This document shows, in pieces, positions 30,829-40,680 of a stretch of 64,000 bases of DNA; the first letter of the stretch is position 1, and each line of letters opens with the position of its first letter. The stretch covers positions 806,001 to 870,000 of the forward strand of contig NZ_CP060784.1 of NCBI RefSeq assembly GCF_014489555.1, in the 5' to 3' direction. The notes beneath the pieces are model-generated. The model saw only the letters and a program-made list of their open reading frames with translations. It had not been told where the DNA came from and did not search any database. A program made the position numbers and the translations under genes. Origin of the DNA: Hymenobacter qilianensis (GTDB lineage Bacteria; Bacteroidota; Bacteroidia; Cytophagales; Hymenobacteraceae).

Positions 30829-31219
30829 GTTCGATAAAGGGCGTTGCCAAGTGCCGGTTCGAGCGCTGCGTAACCGGAGCCAGCGCTTCAGCCTAGCATC
30901 AGTAGTTCGGAAAATATCCTTGGGCCTCTGATGACAAAGCAGCCTTCCCGTCCCCGTGTCGCCCGCTACAATAGCCTCCAGGAAACGCAGCAACTAACAG
31001 GCTCAACAGATGTTCCAGGCTCTCTGCCCTCATTTCTCAAACGCCCTCAACGACACGCTACAACCCGTAGTGCAGCAAATTCGGATTGCGTAAGATTCCG
31101 ACTATATGGCTATTCACGAGCTGCCAGTTCGAGCCAGTTTGGAGTTCACTGCGAGCTAAAAAGCCCCCAGCACCCGCTACACCTGCGGCTAAAGGTGCTC
31201 GAAGATAAATGGTTCTGCT

Positions 31220-31280
31220 GGCGCGAGTTTAGCGTAGCGTAACTCGTGACAGTCTTTGTCGGGAGGCTGCGCCTCCTGCC
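31220..31280 (-). repeat. Compound palindromic repeat, inverted copy
   Basis: Read on the minus strand it gives GGAGG-CGCAG-CCTCC then CACGAGTT-spacer-AACTCGCG, the same order as the three direct copies, with a diverged loop. Confidence 0.65.
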
Positions 31281-31335
31281 GTTAGCGCCGCTTGCAGCCG
31301 GGCTTGTTCTTATGTAGCTTGTAGCTGCGCACCAG

Positions 31336-31384
31336 TGGAGGTGCAACCTCCGCTTCAAGACTAGTCACGAGCTACAAGCTCGCG
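31336..31384 (+). repeat. Compound palindromic repeat, copy 3
   Basis: GGAGGT-GCA-ACCTCC then GCTTCAAGACTAGT and CACGAGCT-ACA-AGCTCGCG. Nearly identical to copy 2. It lies 38 bases before the AT-rich lipoprotein gene. Confidence 0.8.
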
Positions 31385-31422
31385 TTAGTTGGGCACTAAT
31401 TTAAAAAGCTTATCATTTTTAT

Positions 31423-31968
31423 ATGACTTGTCGACTCTATATATTTTTAGTTATTATGTTAATTGCAACTTCCTGTTCTAATAACAACAAATGTGCAATA
31501 CAACCACGTTCTAATTTCGATGGAGATGGCCTAATAGTGTTGAGGCGAGGACAAGGCCAAGATGGATTATTTCAAATGGAGTTTTATCCAACCTGTCATA
31601 TAGATACAACTGATTTAGTAGCTTCATTAAACAAGGCAGGAATTGGAATAGCATTTTCCACCTTTGAATGGCATTTACTAATTAGACCAAGCACGTATGG
31701 ACACATTGTAAGCACTTTTAAAGAAAATACAAAAACGATAAAGTTAAATCGAAAAATCAATAAAGGAATTCATTGTTGGAACTGTGGATTGAACGAAATA
31801 TTTATAATTCCAGTACATATTATTTTTCATGATACCATTTCTTCCTATGCTACATATAGTTTTCAAAATAAAATAAATTCTTATTCTATAAAAACCGAAA
31901 ATGAAACAATTAAACTTAAGCTTAGATATGTGGGAGTAATAGAAGTTGATACTATAACAGCATTGTGA
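31423..31968 (+). CDS. AT-rich lipoprotein of unknown function
   Basis: 181 residues. A lipoprotein signal ends ATSCSNNN. The body has strand-like segments (GLFQMEFYPTCHIDTTDLV, GIAFSTFEWHLLIRP) and several Cys. The coding sequence is far richer in A and T than its neighbours, with many AAA, ATA and TTA codons, which suggests recent transfer from a low-G+C relative. No family recognised. The region after it to 32157 is also AT-rich. Confidence 0.75.
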   Translation: MTCRLYIFLVIMLIATSCSNNNKCAIQPRSNFDGDGLIVLRRGQGQDGLFQMEFYPTCHIDTTDLVASLNKAGIGIAFSTFEWHLLIRPSTYGHIVSTFKENTKTIKLNRKINKGIHCWNCGLNEIFIIPVHIIFHDTISSYATYSFQNKINSYSIKTENETIKLKLRYVGVIEVDTITAL

Positions 31969-32157
31969 AAACATCATGTACTTATTAAATACTGTAACAA
32001 ACTCTCTTGCTATATCATGTAATGACATTGTTACATATATATCTTGAACAACTACTATAAATTCAGCCAAAAAGTCAGCAAAAGCTCTTCTGCACCCCGT
32101 TTGCTAAGCCACTCGTAGAACTTCTTAACCCGAAGCCTACCTAAAGACCTAGCAGCT

Positions 32158-34773
32158 ATGAACTTCAATAATTATACGATCAAGGCACAGGAGGCCGTGC
32201 AGAAGGCCACTGAAATTGCCGGGGGCAATCAGCAGCAAGCCATCGAGACGGGCCACCTGCTGAAGGGCCTCTTCCAGAGCGACGAGAACGTACTGTCGTT
32301 TCTGGCCAAAAAGCTGGGTGTGAACCTGAATATCCTCACGCCTCGCCTCGACGCTATTGTAGCTGCTTATCCGAAAGTAAGCGGCGGTTCGCCTTATTTA
32401 TCGAATGATGCCAACGCGGCCTTGCAGCGGGCTACCGGCTTCCTCAAGGAGTTTGAGGATGAGTATGTGTCGGTGGAACACTTGCTGCTGGGACTGCTGG
32501 GGGGCAAAGATGCCGTAGCTACCCTGATGAAGGATGCAGGCTTCAATGAAAAAGACCTGAAAGCTGCCATCAAGGAGCTGCGCGGCGGCCGCAAAGTCAC
32601 CAGCCAGACCGCCGAGGATCAGTACCAGAGCCTCAATCGCTACTCCCGCAACCTAAACGAGCAGGTGCGCTTAGGCAAGATGGACCCGGTGATTGGCCGC
32701 GACGAGGAAATTCGTCGGGTACTCCAGATTCTGTCGCGCCGCACCAAGAACAACCCGGTGTTGCTCGGTGAGCCCGGCGTGGGTAAAACCGCCATTGTGG
32801 AGGGCCTAGCCCAGCGCATCGTGGCCGGCGACGTGCCCGAAAACCTCAAGGACAAAATCATCATGTCCTTAGACATGGGCTTGCTCATTGCGGGGGCCAA
32901 GTACAAAGGCGAGTTTGAGGAGCGCCTCAAGTCCGTCATCAAAGAAGTAACCGACTCCGACGGCCAGATCATCCTGTTCATCGACGAGATGCACACGCTG
33001 ATTGGGGCCGGCGCGGGCGGTGAGGGCGCCATGGACGCGGCCAACCTGCTTAAGCCTGCTTTGGCGCGGGGTGAGTTGCACTCGATTGGCGCTACCACGC
33101 TCAAGGAGTATCAGAAATACATCGAGAAAGACAAGGCCTTGGAGCGTCGTTTCCAGGCAGTGATGGTGGATGAGCCCAGCATTGAGGACGCCATCAGCAT
33201 CATGCGCGGTATTAAGGAGAAGTACGAGCTGCACCACGGCGTCCGCATCACCGACGATGCCGTCATTGCCGCCGTGGAGCTGAGCAGCCGCTACATCACC
33301 GACCGTTTCCTACCCGACAAAGCCATCGACCTGATGGACGAAGCGGCAGCTAAGCTGCGCATCGAGTTGAACTCCATGCCCGTGGAGCTGGATGAAGTGC
33401 AGCGCCGCATCATGCAGCTGGAAATTGAGCGCGAAGCCATCCGTCGGGAAGAAAACGTTGACCGGGAGAATGTGCTCAACAAGGAGCTGAGCGAGCTAAC
33501 CGCCAAGCGTGACTCCCTCAAAGCACAGTGGGAAAACGAGAAATCGGTACTCACCAACATTCAGGAACAGAAGGAAGCCATTGAGCGCTTCAAGGTGGAA
33601 GCTGAGCAAGCCGAGCGCCAAGGCGACTACGGCCGGGTAGCGGAGCTGCGCTACGGCAAGATCCAGGAGGCCGAAGCCAAGCTGAAAACCTTGCAGGACG
33701 ATGCCAACGCCAATAAAGATGGCGGCTCGATGCTACAGGAAGTGGTGACCCAAGAGGATATTGCCGAAGTAGTAGCCAAGTGGACCGGTATTCCGGTGAG
33801 CAAGATGCTGCAATCGGACCGCGAAAAGCTGCTGAACCTGGAGCAAGAGCTAGGCAAGCGCGTAGCTGGCCAATCGGAAGCCATTGCGGCTATTTCCGAT
33901 GCCGTGCGCCGTTCGCGCGCTGGCTTGCAGGATCCTAAGCGTCCTATTGGTTCGTTTATCTTCCTGGGTACAACTGGTGTAGGTAAAACCGAGCTGGCGA
34001 AGGCCCTGGCGGAGTACTTGTTCAACGATGAGAACTCTATGGTGCGCATCGATATGAGTGAGTACCAAGAGCGTCATGCCGTGTCACGCCTCATTGGAGC
34101 GCCTCCCGGCTACGTGGGCTACGACGAAGGTGGTCAGCTAACGGAAGCCGTGCGGCGCAAGCCGTACTCCGTGATTTTGCTCGATGAGATTGAGAAGGCG
34201 CACGCCGATGTGTTCAACATCCTGCTGCAAGTGCTGGATGATGGTCGCCTCACCGACAACAAAGGCCGGGTGGCAAACTTCAAGAACACCATCATCATCA
34301 TGACCTCCAACACGGGTGCCGACATCATTCAGCGGAATTTTAAAGAGCTGAACGAGTACAACCACGACGAAGTGGTGGACCGCACCCGCGAGGAAGTAAT
34401 CGAGCGCCTGCGCCAGCACATGCGCCCCGAGTTCTTGAACCGCATCGACGAAATCGTGATGTTCCAGCCACTGAAGCGCAAGGAAATCCGGCGTATCGTG
34501 GACATCCAATTTAAGCAGATTCAGCACCGTCTGGAAGAAGCCGGCATTCGCTTGGAAGCCACCGACGAGGTGCTCGATTTCCTCGGCGAGCAGGGCTTCG
34601 ATCCGCAGTTTGGTGCTCGCCCCTTGAAGCGGGTATTGCAGCGCCTGGTGCTGAATGAGCTGTCGAAAGATATCCTTTCGGGCCGCGTGAGCAAGGACGC
34701 GGTGGTGGAAGCCGTGCTGGAAGACGGGCACATCCGCTTCAATAATGTGAACGTGGAAATTCCGGGCGTATAA
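32158..34773 (+). CDS. clpB: ATP-dependent disaggregase ClpB
   Basis: 871 residues, full length. An N-terminal Clp_N domain ([20 protein letters not shown] and [13 protein letters not shown]) is followed by the first AAA+ module (Walker A GEPGVGKT, Walker [14 protein letters not shown]), the coiled-coil middle domain (about residues 400-530, Glu/Arg/Lys rich), and the second AAA+ module (Walker A GTTGVGKT, Walker [11 protein letters not shown]). It works with DnaK to dissolve protein aggregates after heat stress. It begins [13 protein letters not shown]. It ends in its own bidirectional terminator. Confidence 0.97.
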   Translation: MNFNNYTIKAQEAVQKATEIAGGNQQQAIETGHLLKGLFQSDENVLSFLAKKLGVNLNILTPRLDAIVAAYPKVSGGSPYLSNDANAALQRATGFLKEFEDEYVSVEHLLLGLLGGKDAVATLMKDAGFNEKDLKAAIKELRGGRKVTSQTAEDQYQSLNRYSRNLNEQVRLGKMDPVIGRDEEIRRVLQILSRRTKNNPVLLGEPGVGKTAIVEGLAQRIVAGDVPENLKDKIIMSLDMGLLIAGAKYKGEFEERLKSVIKEVTDSDGQIILFIDEMHTLIGAGAGGEGAMDAANLLKPALARGELHSIGATTLKEYQKYIEKDKALERRFQAVMVDEPSIEDAISIMRGIKEKYELHHGVRITDDAVIAAVELSSRYITDRFLPDKAIDLMDEAAAKLRIELNSMPVELDEVQRRIMQLEIEREAIRREENVDRENVLNKELSELTAKRDSLKAQWENEKSVLTNIQEQKEAIERFKVEAEQAERQGDYGRVAELRYGKIQEAEAKLKTLQDDANANKDGGSMLQEVVTQEDIAEVVAKWTGIPVSKMLQSDREKLLNLEQELGKRVAGQSEAIAAISDAVRRSRAGLQDPKRPIGSFIFLGTTGVGKTELAKALAEYLFNDENSMVRIDMSEYQERHAVSRLIGAPPGYVGYDEGGQLTEAVRRKPYSVILLDEIEKAHADVFNILLQVLDDGRLTDNKGRVANFKNTIIIMTSNTGADIIQRNFKELNEYNHDEVVDRTREEVIERLRQHMRPEFLNRIDEIVMFQPLKRKEIRRIVDIQFKQIQHRLEEAGIRLEATDEVLDFLGEQGFDPQFGARPLKRVLQRLVLNELSKDILSGRVSKDAVVEAVLEDGHIRFNNVNVEIPGV

Positions 34774-34790
34774 GCACCGATAATGCTTAC

Positions 34791-34826
34791 AAAAAAAGCC
34801 CCCAGCAATATGTTGGGGGCTTTTTT
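34791..34826. terminator. Bidirectional terminator after clpB
   Basis: A run, GCCCCCAGCA, ATATG loop, TTGGGGGC, T run. It is shared with the convergent minus-strand gene. Confidence 0.85.
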
Positions 34827-34847
34827 ATGAATTTAAAAACGCAAATC

Positions 34848-35366
34848 TCAACCTGACTTTGCTTTACCAGCTGGTTGCGCAAAAAACGCTGGCGTCAGTC
34901 TTCGCTGGATTTTATAAGGCAGTTTACGCGTCGTTCTGAAGTCGTGGATGACCCTTCTTTCACGCCCACCTCTGTAAGAGATAATCTTACGAATCCCGAC
35001 TGCGGCCAGCGGGGCGGCAATAGTACCGAACATAAGTGCATGATTTCCGAAGCTGAACGCTAAGAACGAATTCTCATCCTGCGACTCTGTCGCTGCATAA
35101 GCCGCGAGCAAATTGCCTGCGATAGCACTGCCAGTCAATATAATTCCACCTGAACGGCGCGACTTAAACAAGTTGTGAATAGCCCGAACAGTATCATCTG
35201 CTGTTAACTGATTGTGGTTCAAATCGGCAATTGGCTCGGCAACCACTGTCGTAGTTTGGGCAGATGCGGTTATAGTGAGCAACAGAAGGATAGCAAGAAC
35301 CTGTAGGGAGGCTATAAGACAAGCACCTATCAATCGTAATACAGGGAATGCAGCCCGCGTTCTCAT
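34848..35366 (-). CDS. Membrane-associated protein, paralog of the 39298-39810 gene
   Basis: 172 residues with a signal-type N-terminus ending ASAQTTT. The middle reads DDTVRAIHNLFKSRRSGGIIL and the C-terminus FGTIAAPLAAVGIRKIISYRG. The same order, with similar residues (EDTLQAIQNLFQTRRRGG; LPLLGVGISKIS), is in the gene at 39298-39810, so the two are paralogs. Two hydrophobic segments flank a Ser/Asn-rich loop. No named family. Confidence 0.75.
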   Translation of the reverse strand: MRTRAAFPVLRLIGACLIASLQVLAILLLLTITASAQTTTVVAEPIADLNHNQLTADDTVRAIHNLFKSRRSGGIILTGSAIAGNLLAAYAATESQDENSFLAFSFGNHALMFGTIAAPLAAVGIRKIISYRGGRERRVIHDFRTTRKLPYKIQRRLTPAFFAQPAGKAKSG

Positions 35367-35558
35367 ATGTATGGATTATCGCAGCAGTTAGGAGCCTCTA
35401 CCGCATTGTGGAAGCTTCTTTAGGTGCAGATAATTTAGTATTATTTTATAATAATATACTGATTAATAATACCATAAATATCAGGGTTGCGTTTGTTAAC
35501 CTGAGTCTTTCCCAGTGCAACCAAACAGCCTTCCCTTATTTAGTTAGCCAGTATTTTT

Positions 35559-37222
35559 ATGAAAAGAAACCTACTCCTACTTCTCCTTATTACCGCATTA
35601 TTTGGCTCAAATATTCATCAGCCACTGCTTGCCCAATCCCAAGTCGCTGACTACACATATGGGGGCGCTACCGAGGAAATATTTATTAGCGCGGTGGCAA
35701 CCGCCGATGGTGGAATTGTAGCGGGGGCTACCACATTAGCCGACGTTGGCGGGGATATAACCCAGCCTCCACGAGGCCCTGCTACAGGCGCAAACTTTGA
35801 TTTTTGGATAGTTAGGCTTGATGCCCAAGGCAACAAGCTCTGGGACAAGCGCTATGGCGGCACGGCTGATGACCGGCTTGTTAAGATTGTTGTAGCCCCG
35901 ATGGAGGATTCTTACTCTGTGGCTGGACCAAGTCAGATGCTGGCTTGGACAGGACGGAGCCTATACGCGGCAACTATGATTATTGGGTGGTAAAGATAGA
36001 CGCCCAAGGAAATAAGCAGTGGGATAAACGGTTTGGATCCAGAGATTTAGACGTACTAAAATCGGCAGTAGCGTCTCCCGATGGCGGATATTTATTAGTT
36101 GGTTACACCAACACTCCCTTAGTAGCACCAGACCAAACGTCCCCTAACGAAGACCGGACTCAACCTATCCTGGGAGGTAGTGATGTATGGCTAGTAAAGA
36201 TCGATGCCCAAGGCAATAAGCAATGGGACAAACGCTTGGGTGGGTTTGGAGCTGAAGAAGTTTATGATGTAGTAAATGCACCGAATGGTGATTTTATACT
36301 GGCTTGCTTACCATCCGAGAATGGCGGAAATCTCATACATGGAGGTGACGTGACGGGTACTGGCTTCAGTACGTATGACTACTGGATAGTGCGAATTGAT
36401 GCACAAGGCAACAAGATCTGGGATGAAACTTATGGCGGCTCTGGCCAAGACATTGTACGAGCACTCTTAGCTACGCCAGATGGTGGCGTTCTAGCAGTTG
36501 GCGGATCTCAGTCGCCGGTGAGCGGAAATAAGGGCACCCACACAGAGGGTAAAGGTTGCTGGCTTTTAAAGCTCGATGCGCAAGGCAATAAGCAGTGGGA
36601 GCAAGTATATGGCTCAGTACTACCACTAACAGCCGAGTATATCTATACGATGATAAATAATCCGCGCGGAGGTTACTTATTAGGTGGAGGCCTAAGTCAA
36701 AGTATAGCCCCCGATTTTCCTTATGACTTCTGGTTTGTTGATATCGATGCAGATGGCAAAGTGCGCGGGGAGCAAACGTTTGGAGGCGATAAGAACGACG
36801 GTATAAATAACATCATTCCAGGCAGTGGAGGCGCCATGTGGCTCGTCGGCGGATCCAACTCAGATATCAGCCGCCACAAGACAGCCAATAGCCGCGGTGG
36901 TCATGACATTTGGGTCGTAAAGTTGGGTAGCACTGTACTAGGTACTAAGGAGAGCACGGACTTAGGCGCTTCAATCAGCCTCTTTCCTAATCCGGTTAAT
37001 CATGGCATCGTTACTATAGAAGCAAAAAATCTAGGTGAACAGCTATCCATCAAAACCGAAGTAATGAACAGCTTGGGGCAACGGGTGCAACTTCTATATC
37101 TACCCGTCCGACAGAGTTCTATCAAGCATCAACTCGATGTGAGTGCCTTAGCGCAAGGAATGTACACGGTGCTGCTTTATACCAGCGTAGGGATAATTAC
37201 CAAGCAGCTTGTAAAAAACTGA
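35559..37222 (+). CDS. Secreted repeat protein with type IX secretion sorting domain (one frameshift)
   Basis: Reconstructed as 554 residues. A signal peptide ends LLAQSQ. About seven repeats of some 60 residues follow, each ending in a DYWVVKIDAQGNKQWDK-like strand and a YGG turn, suggesting a beta-propeller-like fold. The C-terminal domain (SLFPNPVNHG, VMNSLGQRV, LDVSALAQGMYTVLLY) is a type A T9SS signal. The frame breaks near GG 35925-35926; one G gives VAGTKSDAGLDRTEPIRG. It is probably anchored or released at the cell surface. Confidence 0.82.
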
Positions 37223-37225
37223 TTG

Positions 37226-37564
37226 CTAACTAGTCTGGAGGGAGTTATACAGGATAAACCCATTCAATAACGCAAATAGAAACGATGGCAACGACAGCCA
37301 AAAGCCGTCTCTAATCTTCATTCTGACTCCAAATCCTAAAAGCATCAGGAGTGCTAGTCCACCAGATGCCACCGACAGGATTAACGGCACTTTCAGACCT
37401 ACCAATAAACCCAGTGCGCCGAGTATTTGGAGTGTTGCTGTTAGCGGGCCAAACTTTGCCAGACCGTAACGTTTGAATTCGTCCTTGAGGTAATGGGAGG
37501 TGAAATAGGTGATTCCAAAAAAGAAGAAGGAGATACTCGACAGCCAAATAGCAATGATTTCCAT
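37226..37564 (-). CDS. DoxX-like membrane protein
   Basis: 112 residues with four hydrophobic helices. SFFFFGITYFTSHYLKDEFKR and FGPLTATLQILGALGLLVGL match DoxX-like proteins. It follows a second DoxX-like gene by 4 bases on the same strand, and the two share the FKRYGL / FKQYGL motif, so they are a tandem duplicate. Function unknown. Confidence 0.8.
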   Translation of the reverse strand: MEIIAIWLSSISFFFFGITYFTSHYLKDEFKRYGLAKFGPLTATLQILGALGLLVGLKVPLILSVASGGLALLMLLGFGVRMKIRDGFWLSLPSFLFALLNGFILYNSLQTS

Positions 37565-37568
37565 CTGG

Positions 37569-37919
37569 CTAAACGGTAATTACGCCCGTGTAAGCAGCCG
37601 CAATAAAGAGCGACAGAAACAGCAGAAATAACGACGGCAGATACTTATGCCACGGGTTTCTCACTTTGATATGGGCAACCTGCGCGCAGAGCATCAAAAA
37701 AGCCATCAGCAGGGCAGGAATGACCACCAAGGACGGACACCAAATACCCGCAATCAGCAAGGTGGCTAAGGCTATTTTGGTAGCGCCGACGATTGTGCGA
37801 ACCAAATCCGGCAGTCCGTATTGCTTGAATTCCTTTACGATATTATCGAAGCGAAATACCCACACAACGATTATCGAAAGGGCAACGATAATCTGGGCCA
37901 CTATGACTATTGTGCTCAT
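37569..37919 (-). CDS. DoxX-like membrane protein (paralog)
   Basis: 116 residues from the ATG at 37919; an upstream codon at 37952 is possible but adds an unlikely N-terminus. Four membrane helices; FKQYGLPDLVRTIVGATKIALATLL corresponds to the same part of the neighbour. It is the upstream gene of the pair. Confidence 0.78.
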   Translation of the reverse strand: MSTIVIVAQIIVALSIIVVWVFRFDNIVKEFKQYGLPDLVRTIVGATKIALATLLIAGIWCPSLVVIPALLMAFLMLCAQVAHIKVRNPWHKYLPSLFLLFLSLFIAAAYTGVITV

Positions 37920-38204
37920 CTTTAGGTTAAGTACGTTTTGGGCTGCACCCAATTTTATTTAGATAGCACATGATCTAATCATTAACTAGATCACCACTGT
38001 CAACCATCATAGCTGCATTCTATAAAGCACAAGCGAGCTACTAATGTTCGGTTTCGAAAGTGCTAACCAGTCTGAGGCGTATCATAGGCAGCTCTAGTAG
38101 CGCCTGTCCAAGTGGTGTATATAATCTTGCTCTAGGCAGTCTGTTGTGCGTTGGAGATCGTATAGTCATTTAATTGATTTATTGGCCTTTAACCATTCAT
38201 TTCT

Positions 38205-39214
38205 ATGCTTCACTCTTTCTCTTTCAGGCAGGCAGGAACAACTGCTCTGCCTCGCTTTATTCGTGTGGCTGCTTTAGCCGTTGGCCTGACCAGCTTGCTC
38301 CCAGGTTGCGTACAGGAAGACGGCACTATTCCCAATCCATTTACGCCAGCCAAAATCACTGTTGCTGAGCCGCGTGTGCATCCGGAAGGGATACGGTACG
38401 ACGAGCTTAATCAGCGCTATTTGGTTAGCTCCCGCACCCAGGGCCGCATTGGCGCGGTGAAGGACGACGGCAGCTACCGAACCTTTGCCGATGACCCACG
38501 CCTGATTTCGACCATTGGTTTGAACCTCGACGCCGGCCGGCAGCGCCTGCTCGCGGCCGTATCAGATGGTGGCGGAAACACCAGCCGCTCAACGCCGGCC
38601 ACGCTACGGCAAGTGGCCGGACTGGCCATTTTCAACGCCAACAACGGCAGCCTCCAGAGCTACGTGAATCTGGGGGCGCTGCGCCCCGGCCAGCAGCATT
38701 TTGCCAATGATATTGCCATTGACTTACAGGGCAATGCGTACGTGACCGACAGCTTCGCCCCTGTTATTTACAAAGTTGACCTGCAAGGCAATGCGTCGGT
38801 GTTTCTGGAAAACGCACAGCTAAGCGGCGGCACTGGCTTCGGGCTAAACGGCATCGTGTTCCATCCGGGGGCTTTTTGCTGGTAGCCAAGTCCAACGACG
38901 GCGCGTTGTTTAAAGTCCCGGTAGATAACCCTGAAGCATTTACGCGCGTGACTGTTAGCCAGAGCCTGGTCGGTGCTGACGGGTTATTGATACTCACGCC
39001 CGAAACCCTCCTGGTCGTGTCGGGTGGCCAGCAAACTGTATTCCGGGTGAACAGCACCGACTCTTGGACCACGGCCCGCGCCACGGGCAGCTTTGCTACG
39101 GGTGCCGTCGGCCCTACTACCATCACCCGCCGCAGCCTCACCGATGCCTACGTGCTGTATCCGTACACAGCCACGTCACCGTTTTTTGAGATTGTGAAGG
39201 TTAAATTCATGTAG
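38205..39214 (+). CDS. SMP-30/gluconolactonase-like lipoprotein (one frameshift)
   Basis: Reconstructed as 336 residues. A lipoprotein signal ends LTSLLPGC. The body is a six-bladed-propeller type: HPEGIRYDELNQRYLVSS, FANDIAIDLQGNAYVTDSF and VDLQGNASVFL are typical SMP-30 strands. The frame breaks at G run 38867-38871; one base gives FHPGGFLLVAKSNDGALFKV. The metal-site Asn and Asp of the ANDIAID segment are present. The enzyme reaction is not known. Confidence 0.85.
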
Positions 39215-39247
39215 GCGTCCGCTCTAACCTGAAATTGGAAGTGCAAC

Positions 39248-39283
39248 AAAAAAGCCTCCCAGAACTATTCTGGGGGCTTTTTT
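39248..39283. terminator. Bidirectional terminator between convergent genes
   Basis: A run, GCCTCCCAGAA, TTCTGGGGGC, T run; one T-G wobble in the stem. Confidence 0.8.
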
Positions 39284-39297
39284 CTCTGATACTGCTG

Positions 39298-39810
39298 CTA
39301 CATCTTGGGCCAAGCCCGAAAATACTTTGGCTTTAATCGTTGACTGATATGTGCGGGTAGCGGCTGGCCTGCTCGGTATTGCTGAATCAAGGCTCTCTCC
39401 TTCTCTTTGCTAAACCGACTAATCTTACTGATTCCAACACCCAGCAGAGGGAGCCCCGCAGCGGCTAAAATACTGACTATCTGAATTTTATCGTTTGCAG
39501 TATATGAAAAAACGCTAGGCGAAGAATCACTGACAGGCATGGCTAAGTAGCCCACTGCCCCCAGCAAGCCTGCTCCACCCTGAATTGCAAAAAGCCGTCC
39601 GCCCCTTCTTCGGGTTTGAAAGAGATTTTGGATAGCCTGTAAGGTATCCTCGGCAGCGATGAAAGCTGCGCTATCAACAGTGGGGGGCTTTTCTACTTGA
39701 ATGCCAGCACCCGAACCGGGCAAGGCTGGCTGTGCTAAGCTTGTTTGTAAGCTACTTGCATAGACCACGCTCACCAAAGCACCGATATAGAATAATCGTG
39801 TTAAAGACAT
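39298..39810 (-). CDS. Membrane-associated protein, paralog of the 34848-35366 gene
   Basis: 170 residues. Signal-like start MSLTRLFYIGALVSVVYASS. The EDTLQAIQNLFQTRRRGGRL and LPLLGVGISKIS motifs match the other copy 4 kb away. The N-terminus is longer and Pro/Ser rich (PGSGAGIQVEKPP). Unknown function. Confidence 0.75.
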   Translation of the reverse strand: MSLTRLFYIGALVSVVYASSLQTSLAQPALPGSGAGIQVEKPPTVDSAAFIAAEDTLQAIQNLFQTRRRGGRLFAIQGGAGLLGAVGYLAMPVSDSSPSVFSYTANDKIQIVSILAAAGLPLLGVGISKISRFSKEKERALIQQYRAGQPLPAHISQRLKPKYFRAWPKM

Positions 39811-39950
39811 GTAAAAAGAATAATTGAAATATGGCTCGATGCGGCAATGTATATGGTCAGATTCAGATAAGGAATAACAGCTTCATTTTGGATCTAAAGG
39901 CTATTACGCCTGATCAGCCATCTACATAAACCTAACTTTAGAATAAATAT

Positions 39951-39958
39951 TAGCTTTG
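39951..39958 (+). promoter_or_regulatory. -7 box close to the hupE-like start
   Basis: TAGCTTTG fits TAnnTTTG and ends 4 bases before the ATG at 39963, implying a leaderless transcript. No good -33 TTTG was found. Confidence 0.45.
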
Positions 39959-39962
39959 CCGC

Positions 39963-40556
39963 ATGTCCGTTTTCTCGACTTACCTGCAGCTCGGCTTTTT
40001 TCACATCTTCAACCTGCAGGCCTACGACCATCTGGTGTTTCTGCTGGCCCTGTGTGCGCCGTACGTGCTCAGCGACTGGCGCCGGGTGGTGGCCCTTGTT
40101 ACCAGCTTCACAGTGGGCCACAGCATTACGTTGGCGCTGGCTACGCTGGGCTTCGTGCAGTACAGCACCACGCTGATTGAGGTCCTGATTCCGGTTACCA
40201 TCCTGCTGACCTGCGTGGTAAATATGAGCCGGGCCAGCCGCGATTTCAAGCGCAATCAGCCCATCGTTCTCACGTTGCCTAATGCCCTAGCCGCCATTTT
40301 CGGGCTGATACACGGACTCGGTTTTTCCAGCTATCTGCGCGAGCTGCTGGGGCAGAATACGCGCCCGGTGCTGGAGCTGCTGGCCTTCAACATTGGCGTC
40401 GAACTTGGCCAGTTACTCATTGTGGCTCTTATTCTGGTGCTGGGCTTCATCGTGCTGCGTGTGTTTCGGGCGGCCCGCCGCGACTGGGTGCTGGTAGTAA
40501 GTGGAGCCGCAGCCGGCATTGCCCTTATTCTGCTGCTGGGAAACTTCGCTGACTAA
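39963..40556 (+). CDS. HupE/UreJ family membrane protein
   Basis: 197 residues with six or seven membrane helices. LQAYDHLVFLLALCAPYV, SFTVGHSITLALATLGF, FGLIHGLGFSSYL and FNIGVELGQLLIVA contain the His, Asp and Glu residues that mark the family (nickel or other transition-metal transport, or accessory to hydrogenase/urease). No nickel enzyme gene is in the window, so the substrate is open. Confidence 0.88.
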   Translation: MSVFSTYLQLGFFHIFNLQAYDHLVFLLALCAPYVLSDWRRVVALVTSFTVGHSITLALATLGFVQYSTTLIEVLIPVTILLTCVVNMSRASRDFKRNQPIVLTLPNALAAIFGLIHGLGFSSYLRELLGQNTRPVLELLAFNIGVELGQLLIVALILVLGFIVLRVFRAARRDWVLVVSGAAAGIALILLLGNFAD

Positions 40557-40640
40557 GGGTGCATGCTGGGGGCAAAAATGGGCTCGGGCAACGGTACTCC
40601 TCAGTAAGTATTATTAACGGATTCATTAAGAGGATTTCTG

Positions 40641-40648
40641 TAAATTTG
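40641..40648 (+). promoter_or_regulatory. -7 box for the M1 peptidase gene
   Basis: TAAATTTG fits TAnnTTTG, 32 bases before the ATG at 40681. -33 box not clear. Confidence 0.45.
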
Positions 40649-40680
40649 CTTTCCTCCTTCCTGATTTTCTGCTTGTTTTT

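Larger units (their letters stand above)
30829..31422. other. Intergenic region with repeats, no convincing gene
   Basis: About 594 bases. It holds an inverted and a direct copy of the compound palindrome and an AAAAAGCCCCCAGC copy at about 31157. A 103-codon plus-strand frame (30931-31242) crosses the repeats and has biased, low-complexity composition, so I do not call it a gene. Confidence 0.5.

Noticed and set aside
30931..31242. 103-codon frame before the AT-rich gene
   Set aside because: It runs through repeat sequence, with biased composition and no motif.
28471..31384. CRISPR array
   Set aside because: The repeats are palindromic, unevenly spaced and in both orientations, with no Cas genes.
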